DNA from: Ruminococcaceae bacterium UBA1375
Lineage (GTDB): Bacteria; Bacillota; Clostridia; Oscillospirales; Ruminococcaceae
NCBI GenBank assembly: GCA_002305795.1
Contig: DBRF01000017.1
Coordinates: 1 to 64,000 of the forward strand
DNA: 64,000 nt
Direction of reading: 5' to 3'
Part shown: one piece after another, positions 24,863 through 33,628 of the stretch
How positions within the stretch are numbered: position 1 is the stretch's first letter
How the letters are laid out: every line of letters begins with the position of its first letter
The notes under the pieces: model-generated
The model's input: only the letters and a program-made list of their open reading frames with translations
What the model was told of the DNA's origin: nothing
The model's database searches: none
Translations under genes and position numbers: made by a program

Positions 24863-25636
24863 TTATTGGTAACGAATGACCACCGTGTCTGCTTCCCTGG
24901 CGTCGATGCCGGTTTCAAATTCCAAAGTCTTGCCGGCGGGTTCACTGACCAAAAAAGCGGTGATGGCGGGATGTCCCGCATTGCGGATCTTCTCTGCGTC
25001 AAAGGTAATCAGCGGGTCACCCAGTTTTACCTTATCCCCTTCGTTAACATGGAGGGTAAAGCCGTCGCCGTGCATGGAGACCGTGTCGATGCCCACATGG
25101 ATCAGCAGTTCCATGCCGTTGTCCAGCTGTAGGCCCACAGCGTGGCAGCTGTCGGGAATGACGGAAGAAACGGTAGCGTCGGCAGGAGCCACCACCTGAT
25201 TGCCGGTAGGATCAATGCCTACTCCTTCTCCCAAAATGCCTTCGGAGAACACCTGATCGGGAATGTCCGTATAGGGGATCACTTTGCCGGACAAAGGCGC
25301 TTTCAGTTCGCCGGGCTGATCGTCAGCAACCGCAACAGAGGCAGACGCATTCGCAGTTTCCCCAGTGCCTTCAGTGAGAGCGGCATCTGCCATGGCTTCG
25401 CCTTCCGCTTCCACCAGGCCCCGGTCTTCCTTTTTCAGTTTCCGGCTGCCTACCAACAGAGTCAGCAGGAAGGGGATGACAATAGCCGCCACCATGGCCA
25501 GAATGAAGAAGAGATAGAATTGGGGTTTAATGGAGAGGATGCCGGGCAGACCGCCTACGCCGATGGAGTAAGCCTCCACCCCACAGCCAACGGAAATGAT
25601 GGCCGCCACGCAGGAACCGATCATACCGCAAATCAG
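24863..25636 (-). pseudogene. treP: trehalose PTS EIIBCA, 3' part after the frameshift (end of EIIC and EIIA)
   Basis: Continues the trehalose permease in a different frame from the 5' part. From 25636 it reads LICGMIGS and the last EIIC helices, a linker rich in Ala/Glu (about 70-110), and a glucose-type EIIA domain with GEGVGIDP, the active His in ELLIHVGIDT and the final FETGIDAREADTV. There is no good ribosome site before its first ATG (25624), so by itself it is unlikely to be made efficiently. Restoring one C to the run at 25636-25639 would join it to the 5' part as one protein of about 657 residues, the usual size for an EIIBCA. Confidence 0.85.
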
Positions 25637-26835
25637 GGGAACCCGTATTTCAGGTTGACACCGAACAATGCCGGTTCAGTGACACCCAGGTAACAGGACA
25701 CGCAGGCAGGAATATTCACCTGCTGAGCACGCTTATTTTTCCGCTGAAGGATGCTCATGGCCAGAACCGCAGAACCCTGGGCAATGTTGGACAGGGCAAT
25801 CATGGGCCAGAGGATAGTGCCGCCGGTGGTGTTAGCCAAAGTGGTGTCGATGGCGTTGGTCATATGGTGCAGGCCGGTCATCACCAGCGGAGCATACAGC
25901 AAGCCGAAGATGGCGGCAAACAGCCACCGCACATTGGAGGTTAAGCCCATCTGAACCAGGTTGGCAATGCCGTCGCCGATCCACCAGCCGATGGGGCCTA
26001 CGATGGTGTGGGCGATAATAACCGCCAGCACCAAAGAGAAGAAGGGCACCACAATCATACTGATAATCTGGGGGCAGATCTTCCGGAAGAATTTTTCCAA
26101 GCCCACCAGCACAAAACCGGCCATCATTGCGGCAATGACCTGGCCCTGATAGCCGATCATTTCCACCTGGATAAAGCCAAAGTCCCAAACCGGGATTTCC
26201 GTGGCGCTTGCCACATCAAAGCCGTTGAGCAGCTGGGAGGACACCAGGGTCAAGCCCAAAACAATGCCCAAAATCTGGGTGGTACCCATCTTTTTGGTGA
26301 TGGACCAGATGATGCCTACCGGCAGCAGATGGAACACCGCTTCGCCGATCAGCCACAGGAATTGGTACATACCGCCCCAGAACTGGGAGATATCCGCCAG
26401 GCTCTGAGTCCCGTCGTTGAAGAAGTGGATTTCACCGATGATGTTCCGAAATGCCAGCACCAAGCCGCCGGCAATCAGGGCAGGAATCAGGGGCGCAAAA
26501 ATTTCGCCCAGCGCTCCCATAATCCGTTGAACCACATTTTGGTTGCTCTTGGCCGCGCTCTTGGCTGCTTCCTTGCTGACCCCTTCCACCCCGGCGTAAG
26601 AGGTAAATTCTTTATAGAAGTTTGCCACATCGTTGCCGATGATTACCTGGAACTGGCCAGCCTGGGTAAAAGTTCCCTTTACCGACGGGATGCCTTCGAT
26701 CTGCTTGGTGTCCGCCTTCTTGGTATCCACCAGCACAAAGCGCATCCGGGTCATGCAGTGAGACACTGCCTGGATGTTCTCTTTGCCGCCGATAGCATCC
26801 AATAATTGGCGTACATCTTGTTGGTACTTTGCCAT
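25633..26835 (-). pseudogene. treP: trehalose PTS EIIBCA, 5' part (EIIB and most of EIIC), frameshifted
   Basis: Starts at ATG 26835 behind AGGAGG. The EIIB domain (about 1-90) has the phosphorylated Cys in AVSHCMTRMRFV; EIIC follows with about eight membrane helices and GLHHMTNAI and LGVTEPALFGV signatures of the glucose/sucrose/trehalose EIIC group. It stops at a TGA (25633-25635) directly after CYLGVTEPALFGVNLKYGFP-type sequence, in the middle of EIIC. The four-C run 25636-25639 is one C short of the length that keeps the frame. As read, import of trehalose by this permease would fail unless EIIA sequence is supplied by slippage. A sequencing error in the homopolymer is equally possible. 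Confidence 0.88.
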
Positions 26836-26879
26836 GGTACAAGTCCTCCTATTTTGATTTGCAGGGCGCTCTCCCCCCA

Positions 26880-26893
26880 CTTGTTTATACAAG
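26880..26893. promoter_or_regulatory. TreR-type operator 1
   Basis: Palindrome CTTGTTTATACAAG close to the TreR operator style TTGTATATACAA. It lies just downstream of the -10 of the trehalose operon promoter, a blocking position. Confidence 0.7.
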
Positions 26894-26894
26894 C

Positions 26895-26923
26895 ATATTA
26901 CCACCCTTGTTTGAACAAGTCAA
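26895..26923 (-). promoter_or_regulatory. promoter of the trehalose operon
   Basis: Minus-strand TTGACT (26918-26923), 17-base spacer, TAATAT (26895-26900). Operator 2 lies inside the spacer and operator 1 starts at about +2, so repression by the divergent regulator is expected. Confidence 0.7.
26906..26919. promoter_or_regulatory. TreR-type operator 2
   Basis: Palindrome CTTGTTTGAACAAG, 26 bases centre to centre from operator 1, overlapping the -35/spacer of the trehalose operon promoter. Confidence 0.7.
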
Positions 26924-26982
26924 TGCGCCGAATCACTAAATAATCCAGCCTTATTTTGTGCAATATATTCATCAAAAAATGG

Positions 26983-27011
26983 TTGACACTTGATTAAACA
27001 GGTGATAAAGT
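26983..27011 (+). promoter_or_regulatory. promoter of the GntR-family regulator gene, with embedded operator 3
   Basis: TTGACA (26983-26988), 17-base spacer, TAAAGT (27006-27011). The spacer holds CTTGATTAAACAGG (26989-27002), an imperfect copy of the operator palindromes, so autoregulation is likely. Confidence 0.65.
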
Positions 27012-27051
27012 TAAAGTGTATTACTTGTTTACCTTTATGGGAGGAAACGGC

Positions 27052-27771
27052 ATGCCCCAAGAAAAATACACCCGCATCCACCAGGTACTGAAACGCCGGA
27101 TCGAAAAAGGGGAATATCCGGCGGGACAGCTTCTTCCTTCAGAAAATACCCTCATCGGCCAGTTCCACTGTTCCAGAAACACCTTGCGTCGGGCCATGGC
27201 GGAACTGGTGCGGGAAGGGTATGTCCAAAGCCGGCAGGGCTTAGGAGTGTACAACATTTACCACCCCATGGAGCCGGTTTCTTATTCTATGGGGGTCATC
27301 GAATCGTTCCGAGAATCCGCCAAACGTACCGGCCGCAAAAGCGACACCAAGGTGATCCTGTTTGAGGAAGTACAGGCTGACCAGGAAATTGCCAAATTCA
27401 CCGGCTTTCAGGCAGGAACGGAATTGTTCCACCTCCAGCGCATCCACACTGTCAGCGACAAACCTATGATTTTCAATGTCAGCTACTTCCGCAAAGATTG
27501 TATGCCCCAATTAACCGCCAAAATCGCCCAAGGCTCCATTTACCAGTATTTGGAGAACAAGCTGGGGATGTCCATCGTCACCAGTAAGCGCACCATCACC
27601 GTCGAAAAGATGACGGAGCTGGACCAGAAATGGCTGGATATGGGGGATTACAACTGCCTGGCGGTAGTGAGCAACCAGACCTACAACAGCGACGGCATCC
27701 AATTTGAGTTTACCCAATCCCGGCACCATCCAACCATTTTCCGGTTCCAGGACAACGCCGTGCGGCGATAA
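27052..27771 (+). CDS. treR: GntR-family regulator with UTRA domain, TreR-like trehalose repressor
   Basis: 239 residues. The winged helix (about 5-72) shows LPSENTL and RNTLRRAMAELVREGYVQSRQG, and the UTRA ligand domain (about 80-235) follows, as in B. subtilis TreR, which binds trehalose-6-phosphate. ATG 27052 fits GGGAGG 8 bases ahead. It is divergent from the trehalose operon, with two strong and one weak operator palindrome in the shared 216-base control region. Ligand and targets are inferred from this context; the UTRA sequence alone could serve another sugar phosphate. Confidence 0.88.
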   Translation: MPQEKYTRIHQVLKRRIEKGEYPAGQLLPSENTLIGQFHCSRNTLRRAMAELVREGYVQSRQGLGVYNIYHPMEPVSYSMGVIESFRESAKRTGRKSDTKVILFEEVQADQEIAKFTGFQAGTELFHLQRIHTVSDKPMIFNVSYFRKDCMPQLTAKIAQGSIYQYLENKLGMSIVTSKRTITVEKMTELDQKWLDMGDYNCLAVVSNQTYNSDGIQFEFTQSRHHPTIFRFQDNAVRR

Positions 27772-27791
27772 CACCGCTGAAATGAGAAAAA

Positions 27792-27826
27792 CCATCCCGC
27801 AGACTCCAAAACGGAGGGTGGGATGG
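27792..27826. terminator. shared terminator between treR and the ADP-ribosylglycohydrolase gene
   Basis: Imperfect inverted repeat built on CCATCCC...GGGATGG with an inner CTCC/GGAG pairing, flanked by A-rich and T-rich sequence between convergent genes. Confidence 0.65.
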
Positions 27827-27832
27827 CTTTCT

Positions 27833-28657
27833 TTATATATCAAGCAATTTTGGACAATACCGGCGGCAAAATTCATCCGCCACCCGGCGCAGTCCGCTGT
27901 CCACACGAGGGTGGCAGAAATCCCGCAGCTCTTTGGGAATGCGGCGGTAATAGGCTTGGGCAATGCCTCCCGCAATGCAGGCCATGGTGTCGGCGTCCCC
28001 GCCCAAAGAAACCGCCAAGCGGAGGGCGCTTTCGTAATCCCTGCTCTCCAAAAAGGCGGAAATGGCGGGCGGGACGCTACAGCGGGTGCGGCTGTCAAAC
28101 CGATAGCTTGGGCGAAGCTGCGCCAAAGGGATGGAAAGGTCAAAGCGACATCTCTTTTCCACAAACCAGCGGATTTCTTCCTTACTGTGCCCATGCCAAG
28201 CCAAAAACACCGAACCCGCTACCGCCTGCGCGCCACGGATGGCCTCTTTATGACAATGGGTAAAATAGCAGCTTGCTGTTACTTCTTGTAATACCTGTTT
28301 CAAACTCTGGCAGGCATACCCCAGAGGAACCACCCGCATGGCGGCGCCATTGCCGTAGCTGTGCTGGCGGCGCTGGGATTCAGATTCTCCGGCCCAAGCG
28401 GCAAACAGCTGTCCGAACCCGGCGTTAGGAAAGCGGTGGTAATACTGCCGGTACCGGGCAGCGTATTCCTCCCCACGGCGACGAACCCCCAAGGGGCCGA
28501 TGGGCCGGGGATTGGCCAGCAGGGTGTCGCACACCGCCACCGTCAGCACCGTGTCATCGGTGAAGGTGCTTTGCGGCTGCAAGGGAAAATGATAATCTTT
28601 GGTGGGGTGCAGCTCGTAATAAGAGCCAATCACATCTCCGTAGACTGCGCCGTACAT
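27833..28657 (-). CDS. ADP-ribosylglycohydrolase family protein
   Basis: 274 residues of the DraG/ARH fold, which removes ADP-ribose from proteins or nucleotides using two metal ions. Conserved motifs are GAVYGDVIGSYYE at the start, STFTDDTVLTVA (metal-binding TDD) near residue 33, and LGGDADTMACIAGGIAQAYY with the C-terminal metal ligands near 220. Start 28657 is preferred because family members begin at this motif; an ATG at 28681 is possible with only a weak ribosome site. It lies downstream of the surface protease gene in the same direction. No ADP-ribosyltransferase partner is visible, so the target is unknown. Confidence 0.9.
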   Translation of the reverse strand: MYGAVYGDVIGSYYELHPTKDYHFPLQPQSTFTDDTVLTVAVCDTLLANPRPIGPLGVRRRGEEYAARYRQYYHRFPNAGFGQLFAAWAGESESQRRQHSYGNGAAMRVVPLGYACQSLKQVLQEVTASCYFTHCHKEAIRGAQAVAGSVFLAWHGHSKEEIRWFVEKRCRFDLSIPLAQLRPSYRFDSRTRCSVPPAISAFLESRDYESALRLAVSLGGDADTMACIAGGIAQAYYRRIPKELRDFCHPRVDSGLRRVADEFCRRYCPKLLDI

Positions 28658-28708
28658 CAAACCCCGCCTTTCCACTGCCATCCGATGAGCGATACCAGTT
28701 TTCTTTGC

Positions 28709-31696
28709 TTATCTTTGTTTTTTCTTCTTCCAAAGGAGAAGCGTCAGTCCGCTGCCGCTAAGCAGCAGCACCGCCATCCAAACCGGCAGGTTGGTTTCCT
28801 CCCCGGTGGTGGGAGAGGGCTGAGCCTTGTCCGGCAGTTCCGCTTGGGCACCATCCGTTTCCGGGACTTCAGAAGAAGGTGATTCCGGAGTGTTTTCCGG
28901 TTCCTGTTCCGGATTATCGGGAGTCTCTTCCGGGTCATCGGGCGTCACCGGCATTTCCGAAGATGCGGTGGTTTGCACCGTCAGCACCGCGATCTCTGAA
29001 GCAAACGAGGTAGGAGTAGCAGGCAGATACGCTCCAATGCGGTAGATCTCACCCGGCGTCAAGCCGGTGAACACCGGAGACTCCTGCCAATTTTGTCCAC
29101 CATTTGCAGAATACCAAACTCCCGGCCCGCCTTCCATCGTAATGGTGGTCTGGGTGGTTTCCGCCACTTTTACCTCCGGCGTAGGAGGACGGTCCGGCAC
29201 CGAAAGATGATAGACGGCACTGGAAAATTGGGTGTCATCCGCTCTGCGCTGGATGTAAATATCCACACCCGGCGTCAGGAAAATACTGCCTCCATTGCAC
29301 AAAACAGCATCGGACATATCCGGAGACAAGCTGTACCAACAAGCTTCCGAAAAGGCGTCCATGGTGCTTTCACTATAATAGTTGATGCCGTTTAGCTTCA
29401 TCACCATCCGACCAGGAATATAGTCCTCGATTCTCTTCCCCTCTGTCGTAGTCACCGTCACCAACGTGTTTTCCTCTTCTGCAATCAGATGGGTAATGGA
29501 GTCTCCGGAATGAATGGGATTGCCCTGCATGTCCTCTACCTGATATTTGGCTTCGTCAAACCGAATGGTTTCTCCTTGGTAGTCAAAGTTCAGTACACTG
29601 CGGTACAGCAAAAAGGTGTAGGTGGTAGAGGTTTTTCCATCGCCTTCCACTGTGACAGCAAGGGTCGTGGTTTCTCCGGGAGCCAGGGCAATCTCCTCGC
29701 TCCAATCGGAAGAAGACAGTTCCCTTCCATTGACATAGATGGTATCGCAACTTTGGGCCATCACCTGAATGCTCTCTGTTTCTTCTGGCAGTACCACCTT
29801 TTGGGCAGTGAAGCCGTTCGTCTCAAAATGGGTGATCTGTCCGTTTGCCTGCAAAGCCAAATCAGTCAGCTGGGCGGCAGCTTTGGTATAGGTCTTTTCC
29901 ACAAGGTTGCCTGTGTTTCCATTGCTCACAGCATAGGCGGAGACAGTGCGGCTTGCTCCATCTTCTGCCAAATCCAAACTCAACGGCTGGGTGTAAAGCT
30001 GATAGTCCGAACCGTCCACAGAATAATAAATCTCATCCACTCCGTTGGCAGACAAAGCCAGCTGGGTTCCATCCGCCAACGGCCCTTCCATCTCAGAGAA
30101 CCGGACCGTAGACACCGCTTCCCCGGATTGAGGCAGGGGATTGGTAAAGCCCTTGATGCAGACGTTGGTGATGTATAGGGAATCGCTCACATAACCTGTC
30201 ACGTCTTCCCATCCGTCTTCCATCCATACATAGCTTTCCCCACCGTTGCCCATATATTGGGGAACGTCCTCCGGAGAAGACTTGCCATAGGCTTCGATGG
30301 CCAAAGGATACTCATAAATGGGGTTTTCCAAGGACACCACGATACTGAACCGTTCCCCCTGGTTGAGCTTCACCGGTTGCTCCAACTCAATGGTATGGTA
30401 ACCTCCATAAGGCTCTGTTCCGGACTGCTCCGTCTGCAAAACGCCGGACTGTGGCTGTCCCTCCTCCACTCCGGTGTAGATGGAGACGGTGTACTTGGTT
30501 TTGGCATCGGTAGTGTAAAAGGAAACCGCTTCCAGCTGCTCCTCTCCTTGGGCAGTAAAAATATTCGCCGCAGTGATGTTCCTGGCCTGTTCTAAATCCT
30601 CCTCTCCTTCTTCCAGAGTATTGAAGGACAAACACCAGCCAATGGTGTCATACTGATAATTGGCAGCGTAATTGTCCGCTTCCTCCAAGCGATAGGTAGG
30701 GCCGCTTTCAAGGCTGGCATCCTCATAGGAAATCCAAAAATACCCGTCGTCTCCCCAACCGGTTCCCCAGCTGTTTTGTACCAGCCAGGCTCCGTCTTGT
30801 TCCGGCTGCTTGCCTTCCGCAAAGTTCTCCTTGGGATAATCGTCATCCCAGCCCACCAGCACCACGGTATGGTCCGCATAGTGGTATTCGTCATTGTACC
30901 AGGCATAGGTGTCCGCCCGATACGCATTCATATCACCGGTATAGTAACTGGTGGTTAAGGGGCCTTCCTCCATTAAAAGCTGCTTGGTAAGCTCCTGGGA
31001 AATCTGCAAAACATTGCTGTAAGTAAGCCCGAACGGCAGATAATAGGCATCCTGCAAATGGTAGTCTGCCTGCCAGCGGTCGCTTTCCTCGTAAACCTCA
31101 GGATCGTCGGACAGCACTTCATTGGGAGCCAGATCGGTAGCCACAGGGCCTTTCCAAGCCGCCCAGCTGCCCACCACGGTCCCATCGGTTCCGCCGTAGT
31201 CATAGGGGGAGTCCTGTTGGAAATATTCGTATTCCTCCGCCCCCAGCTTGGAAAACCAAGCAGTGTGCGTGGCAGAAAAAGCCATCTGGGGGAACTGCTC
31301 CAGCAGGGTGCCGGCTGTAGCGTCGCTGGCGGCTACCGCCCAACACAGGTTTAAGGTTCCCTGGTTAATCACCGGGGTCACCCGGCCGTAATCCCGCAGA
31401 TCGTATTCTGCCGGCAGCAAGGCGGCATTCCGGGCAGTATGCAGGCGGGCGTAGCTTTCTGCCAGATAGGAAAAATCCTGCATAGAGGGTGCGGCGCCTT
31501 CTTTGCCGTTTTCCAGCCACTCCAGGTATTCCGGATTCAGTTGACTTTCATCAAAACCCGCCGCCAAGGGGCTGATTTTCATTTGGGTTCCGGCAGTATC
31601 CGTCCCAATTTCCACAGCAGATACCGGCAAAGCTGAAATTGCCAGCACAGCGGACAAAATACCACCCAGGGCGCGTTTCATCCAACGATATTTCAA
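28709..31696 (-). CDS. cell-surface papain-family (C1) cysteine protease with sorting signal
   Basis: 995 residues. Signal peptide (1-27). The C1 peptidase domain (about 95-365) has all catalytic residues: NQGTLNLCWAVAA (Gln and Cys), YADHTVVLVGWDD (His) and VQNSWGTGWGDDGYFW (Asn). It is followed by a lectin-like beta domain (about 370-510), a chitobiase/FN3-like segment, Cadherin-like/PKD-like repeats and a Pro/Glu-rich stalk (about 910-965). The end, SPTTGEE then a helix and KKKKQR, is a Gram-positive anchor of the (S/P)PxTG type used by some clostridial sortases. Translation starts at TTG 31696, 7 bases behind AAAGGAGG. It likely degrades host or dietary protein at the cell surface. Confidence 0.9.
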   Translation of the reverse strand: MKYRWMKRALGGILSAVLAISALPVSAVEIGTDTAGTQMKISPLAAGFDESQLNPEYLEWLENGKEGAAPSMQDFSYLAESYARLHTARNAALLPAEYDLRDYGRVTPVINQGTLNLCWAVAASDATAGTLLEQFPQMAFSATHTAWFSKLGAEEYEYFQQDSPYDYGGTDGTVVGSWAAWKGPVATDLAPNEVLSDDPEVYEESDRWQADYHLQDAYYLPFGLTYSNVLQISQELTKQLLMEEGPLTTSYYTGDMNAYRADTYAWYNDEYHYADHTVVLVGWDDDYPKENFAEGKQPEQDGAWLVQNSWGTGWGDDGYFWISYEDASLESGPTYRLEEADNYAANYQYDTIGWCLSFNTLEEGEEDLEQARNITAANIFTAQGEEQLEAVSFYTTDAKTKYTVSIYTGVEEGQPQSGVLQTEQSGTEPYGGYHTIELEQPVKLNQGERFSIVVSLENPIYEYPLAIEAYGKSSPEDVPQYMGNGGESYVWMEDGWEDVTGYVSDSLYITNVCIKGFTNPLPQSGEAVSTVRFSEMEGPLADGTQLALSANGVDEIYYSVDGSDYQLYTQPLSLDLAEDGASRTVSAYAVSNGNTGNLVEKTYTKAAAQLTDLALQANGQITHFETNGFTAQKVVLPEETESIQVMAQSCDTIYVNGRELSSSDWSEEIALAPGETTTLAVTVEGDGKTSTTYTFLLYRSVLNFDYQGETIRFDEAKYQVEDMQGNPIHSGDSITHLIAEEENTLVTVTTTEGKRIEDYIPGRMVMKLNGINYYSESTMDAFSEACWYSLSPDMSDAVLCNGGSIFLTPGVDIYIQRRADDTQFSSAVYHLSVPDRPPTPEVKVAETTQTTITMEGGPGVWYSANGGQNWQESPVFTGLTPGEIYRIGAYLPATPTSFASEIAVLTVQTTASSEMPVTPDDPEETPDNPEQEPENTPESPSSEVPETDGAQAELPDKAQPSPTTGEETNLPVWMAVLLLSGSGLTLLLWKKKKQR

Positions 31697-32095
31697 AACA
31701 CTTCCTCCTTTTTGACTTCACTCCGTATTTTGTTGCAGCAAAATACGCGAAAAGATGACATAGGATTTGCTTTCCGGTGAAAACTGCTTCCATTATACCA
31801 GAGAAGGTCATATTATGCCATAGGAGTGGAAAAATATCCAAATATTTATTTTGCAGGAGCGCCATGCCCAATTTAAAAGTAGATAACTCCTCTTTTGGAT
31901 TTTACAGCAAAAGTGATATGGCACTTGCAGTTTCGTTTCATATGCGCCAACCTGCCGGTATTGTTTCCTTTCAACGGTCTCCTGCCTGTATTTACGATTG
32001 GAAAACCCATTTCAATTCTGCAAGAAGAAACCGTCTTATTTGCCGGGTTCCAATCAATTTTTTGAACCACAGGTCATGCCCACAGCTTAAATTGC
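31697..32095. other. intergenic stretch without a supported gene
   Basis: About 400 bases, more AT-rich than its surroundings. The minus-strand extended -10 TGGTATAAT near 31792-31800 is a likely promoter for the protease. An open frame of 115 codons on the plus strand (31777-32124) has no ribosome site and an unconvincing composition, so I do not call it. Confidence 0.6.
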
Positions 32096-32134
32096 AAAAA
32101 AGAAAGGCTTCTAGATTTCTCTAAAAGCCTTTCT
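32096..32134 (-). terminator. terminator of the initiator tRNA gene
   Basis: Minus-strand stem AGAAAGGCTT/AAGCCTTTCT with a 14-base loop followed by a run of T. Confidence 0.85.
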
Positions 32135-32136
32135 AC

Positions 32137-32212
<76 letters not shown>

Positions 32213-32262
32213 ATATCTTATTCCTTTTTTGGAACGCTCAATTAGTATACCACTGTCTGCGC

Positions 32263-32300
32263 AAAAAAGCAACACCCCAAATGCCGGAGTGCTGCTTTTT
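32263..32300 (-). terminator. terminator of the small membrane protein gene
   Basis: Twelve-base stem AAAAAGCA-n-CAC/GTG-n-TGCTTTTT with one mismatch, T-rich on the minus strand, downstream of the stop at 32331. Confidence 0.75.
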
Positions 32301-32330
32301 GTTTGTTTGCACAAAATTTGCAGATTTCAA

Positions 32331-32591
32331 TCAGACGGTTTCGTCATCCTGATTCATGTCCGCAATCCGATCTTCCGGCGCTTTGGTGATTTCTTCTTCC
32401 GCTTCGTCCAAATCATCATCCGGCACGCCGATTTCACCTTCCATATCGTCATCGTAGTAGGTGGAATCATCGAAATCCAACTCGTCGTTGATCTTCTTGC
32501 CTTTGCGCTTCATGAAAGCCACGATTGCCACGATGGCGCCGGCCACCGCAGTGGCCAGAGCAGCGATAGTCAGCCAATTTTTCTTTTGCAT
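32331..32591 (-). CDS. small single-pass membrane protein with acidic tail
   Basis: 86 residues, no family recognised. A short N-terminus (MQKKN) leads to one hydrophobic helix (about 5-27), a basic stop (MKRKGKK) and a strongly acidic C-terminal tail (DELDFDD, DDDMEGE, DDDLDEAEEE). By the positive-inside rule the tail is cytoplasmic. Start 32591 follows AAAGGAGG; the frame is open upstream without a site. It has its own promoter and terminator next to the initiator tRNA gene. The 4 kb around gives no clue to function. Confidence 0.75.
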   Translation of the reverse strand: MQKKNWLTIAALATAVAGAIVAIVAFMKRKGKKINDELDFDDSTYYDDDMEGEIGVPDDDLDEAEEEITKAPEDRIADMNQDDETV

Positions 32592-32630
32592 TTTATGAGT
32601 CCTCCTTTCTGTGAAACTCTCTATACCTGT

Positions 32631-32659
32631 ATTATAGCGAAAAATTCTCCCAGGTACAA
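32631..32659 (-). promoter_or_regulatory. promoter of the small membrane protein gene
   Basis: Minus-strand TTGTAC (32654-32659), 17-base spacer, TATAAT (32631-32636), about 40 bases ahead of the start. Confidence 0.75.
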
Positions 32660-32723
32660 GGGTTTTGGGGATAAATTTTACAATGTTCAAATTCCGTTCT
32701 TAGTTTCTGTGCAAACTGCAGAA

Positions 32724-33449
32724 TTATTCCAAATTCCCGGTAAGCAGCATAATCGCCGCCAGTGCGGCAATGGGTGCAGTTTCACAGCGAAGGATCCGTT
32801 TGCCCAAACCGGCCCGGGGCACGCCCAGCCGGGCCAGCGTCTCGGCCTCAGCGGGGTCAAACCCGCCTTCCGCCCCGATGAGCAGCCCCACGTCCCTGGT
32901 CTTGGGCCCCACCAAAGTGGTTAGAGGTGCGCCGCCCTGCTCGTAGCAGAAGATGGGAGTCTCATGCCGGGCCAGCTCTTGGGCAGCCTGGTCAAAACTC
33001 ATCAATGGGGAAACCTGGGGCAGAATCCCCCGGCCGCATTGTTTGGCGGCGGACAGAACAATCTTTTCATATCGCTGTAATTTTTTTGCCATAGACTTGC
33101 TGTCCGGCCGGGAAATGCAGCGGATGGTCAGCACCGGCACAATCCGGCTTACCCCCAGCTCCACAGACTTTTGCAGGATGCTCTCCAGCTTGTCCCCTTT
33201 GGGCAGGGCTTGGTATAAGGTCACCTTTACGGTGGGCTCGCTTTCATTGGGCATGCTTTCCAATATGGTCAGCTCCACCACATCCGGGGTAATCCGGGTA
33301 ATGGTGCAGCGGTGGTCGGTGCCGCCGTAATCGCTGACGGTAAGCTCTTCCCCCGGCTTCATCCGCAAAGAGCGCCCGATGTGTACCGCGTCCGCTCCGG
33401 TGATCCGAACCTGGTCCCCTTCCATTTGATTGGTAAAAAATCTCGGCAA
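32724..33449 (-). CDS. rsmE: 16S rRNA m3U1498 methyltransferase
   Basis: 241 residues. N-terminal PUA-like RNA-binding region (about 1-70, MPRFFTNQ, HIGRSLRMKPGEEL) and a C-terminal SPOUT knot with IGAEGGFDPAEAE and LGKRILRCETAPIAALA, the SAM-binding signature of RsmE. It methylates U1498 of 16S rRNA. Translation starts at TTG 33449, six bases behind AGGAGG. In many Firmicutes rsmE follows prmA; here it is alone under its own promoter, so prmA is elsewhere or missing. Confidence 0.93.
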   Translation of the reverse strand: MPRFFTNQMEGDQVRITGADAVHIGRSLRMKPGEELTVSDYGGTDHRCTITRITPDVVELTILESMPNESEPTVKVTLYQALPKGDKLESILQKSVELGVSRIVPVLTIRCISRPDSKSMAKKLQRYEKIVLSAAKQCGRGILPQVSPLMSFDQAAQELARHETPIFCYEQGGAPLTTLVGPKTRDVGLLIGAEGGFDPAEAETLARLGVPRAGLGKRILRCETAPIAALAAIMLLTGNLE

Positions 33450-33548
33450 ATTCCGCCGCCTCCTCTTTCCGCCATGGCGCCCTATTCATTTCCCTTTTGT
33501 TTGACCAGTCGAAGGGACATGAAATACACCGGCAGTGTGAATAATTCT

Positions 33549-33578
33549 ATTATAGCATGGTCTTCCGAAAACTGACAA
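33549..33578 (-). promoter_or_regulatory. promoter of rsmE
   Basis: Minus-strand TTGTCA (33573-33578), 18-base spacer, TATAAT (33549-33554), about 100 bases ahead of the TTG start. Confidence 0.6.
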
Positions 33579-33628
33579 TACTTTCTCCCTTTTTTCGGGC
33601 ATACTAGGAAAGCGAGGGAGGAATTTGA

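Noticed and set aside
23313..24872. 519-codon plus-strand frame opposite the trehalose-6-phosphate hydrolase
   Set aside because: Mirror frame of a recognised GH13 enzyme; no start signal or domain.
25633..25639. Programmed -1 frameshifting in the trehalose permease
   Set aside because: The sequence TTCCCCTGA lacks an X-XXY-YYZ slippery heptamer, and no strong downstream hairpin was seen; a base deletion is simpler.
31777..32124. 115-codon plus-strand open frame between the surface protease and the initiator tRNA
   Set aside because: No ribosome site, atypical composition, and it runs across the tRNA terminator; treated as non-coding.
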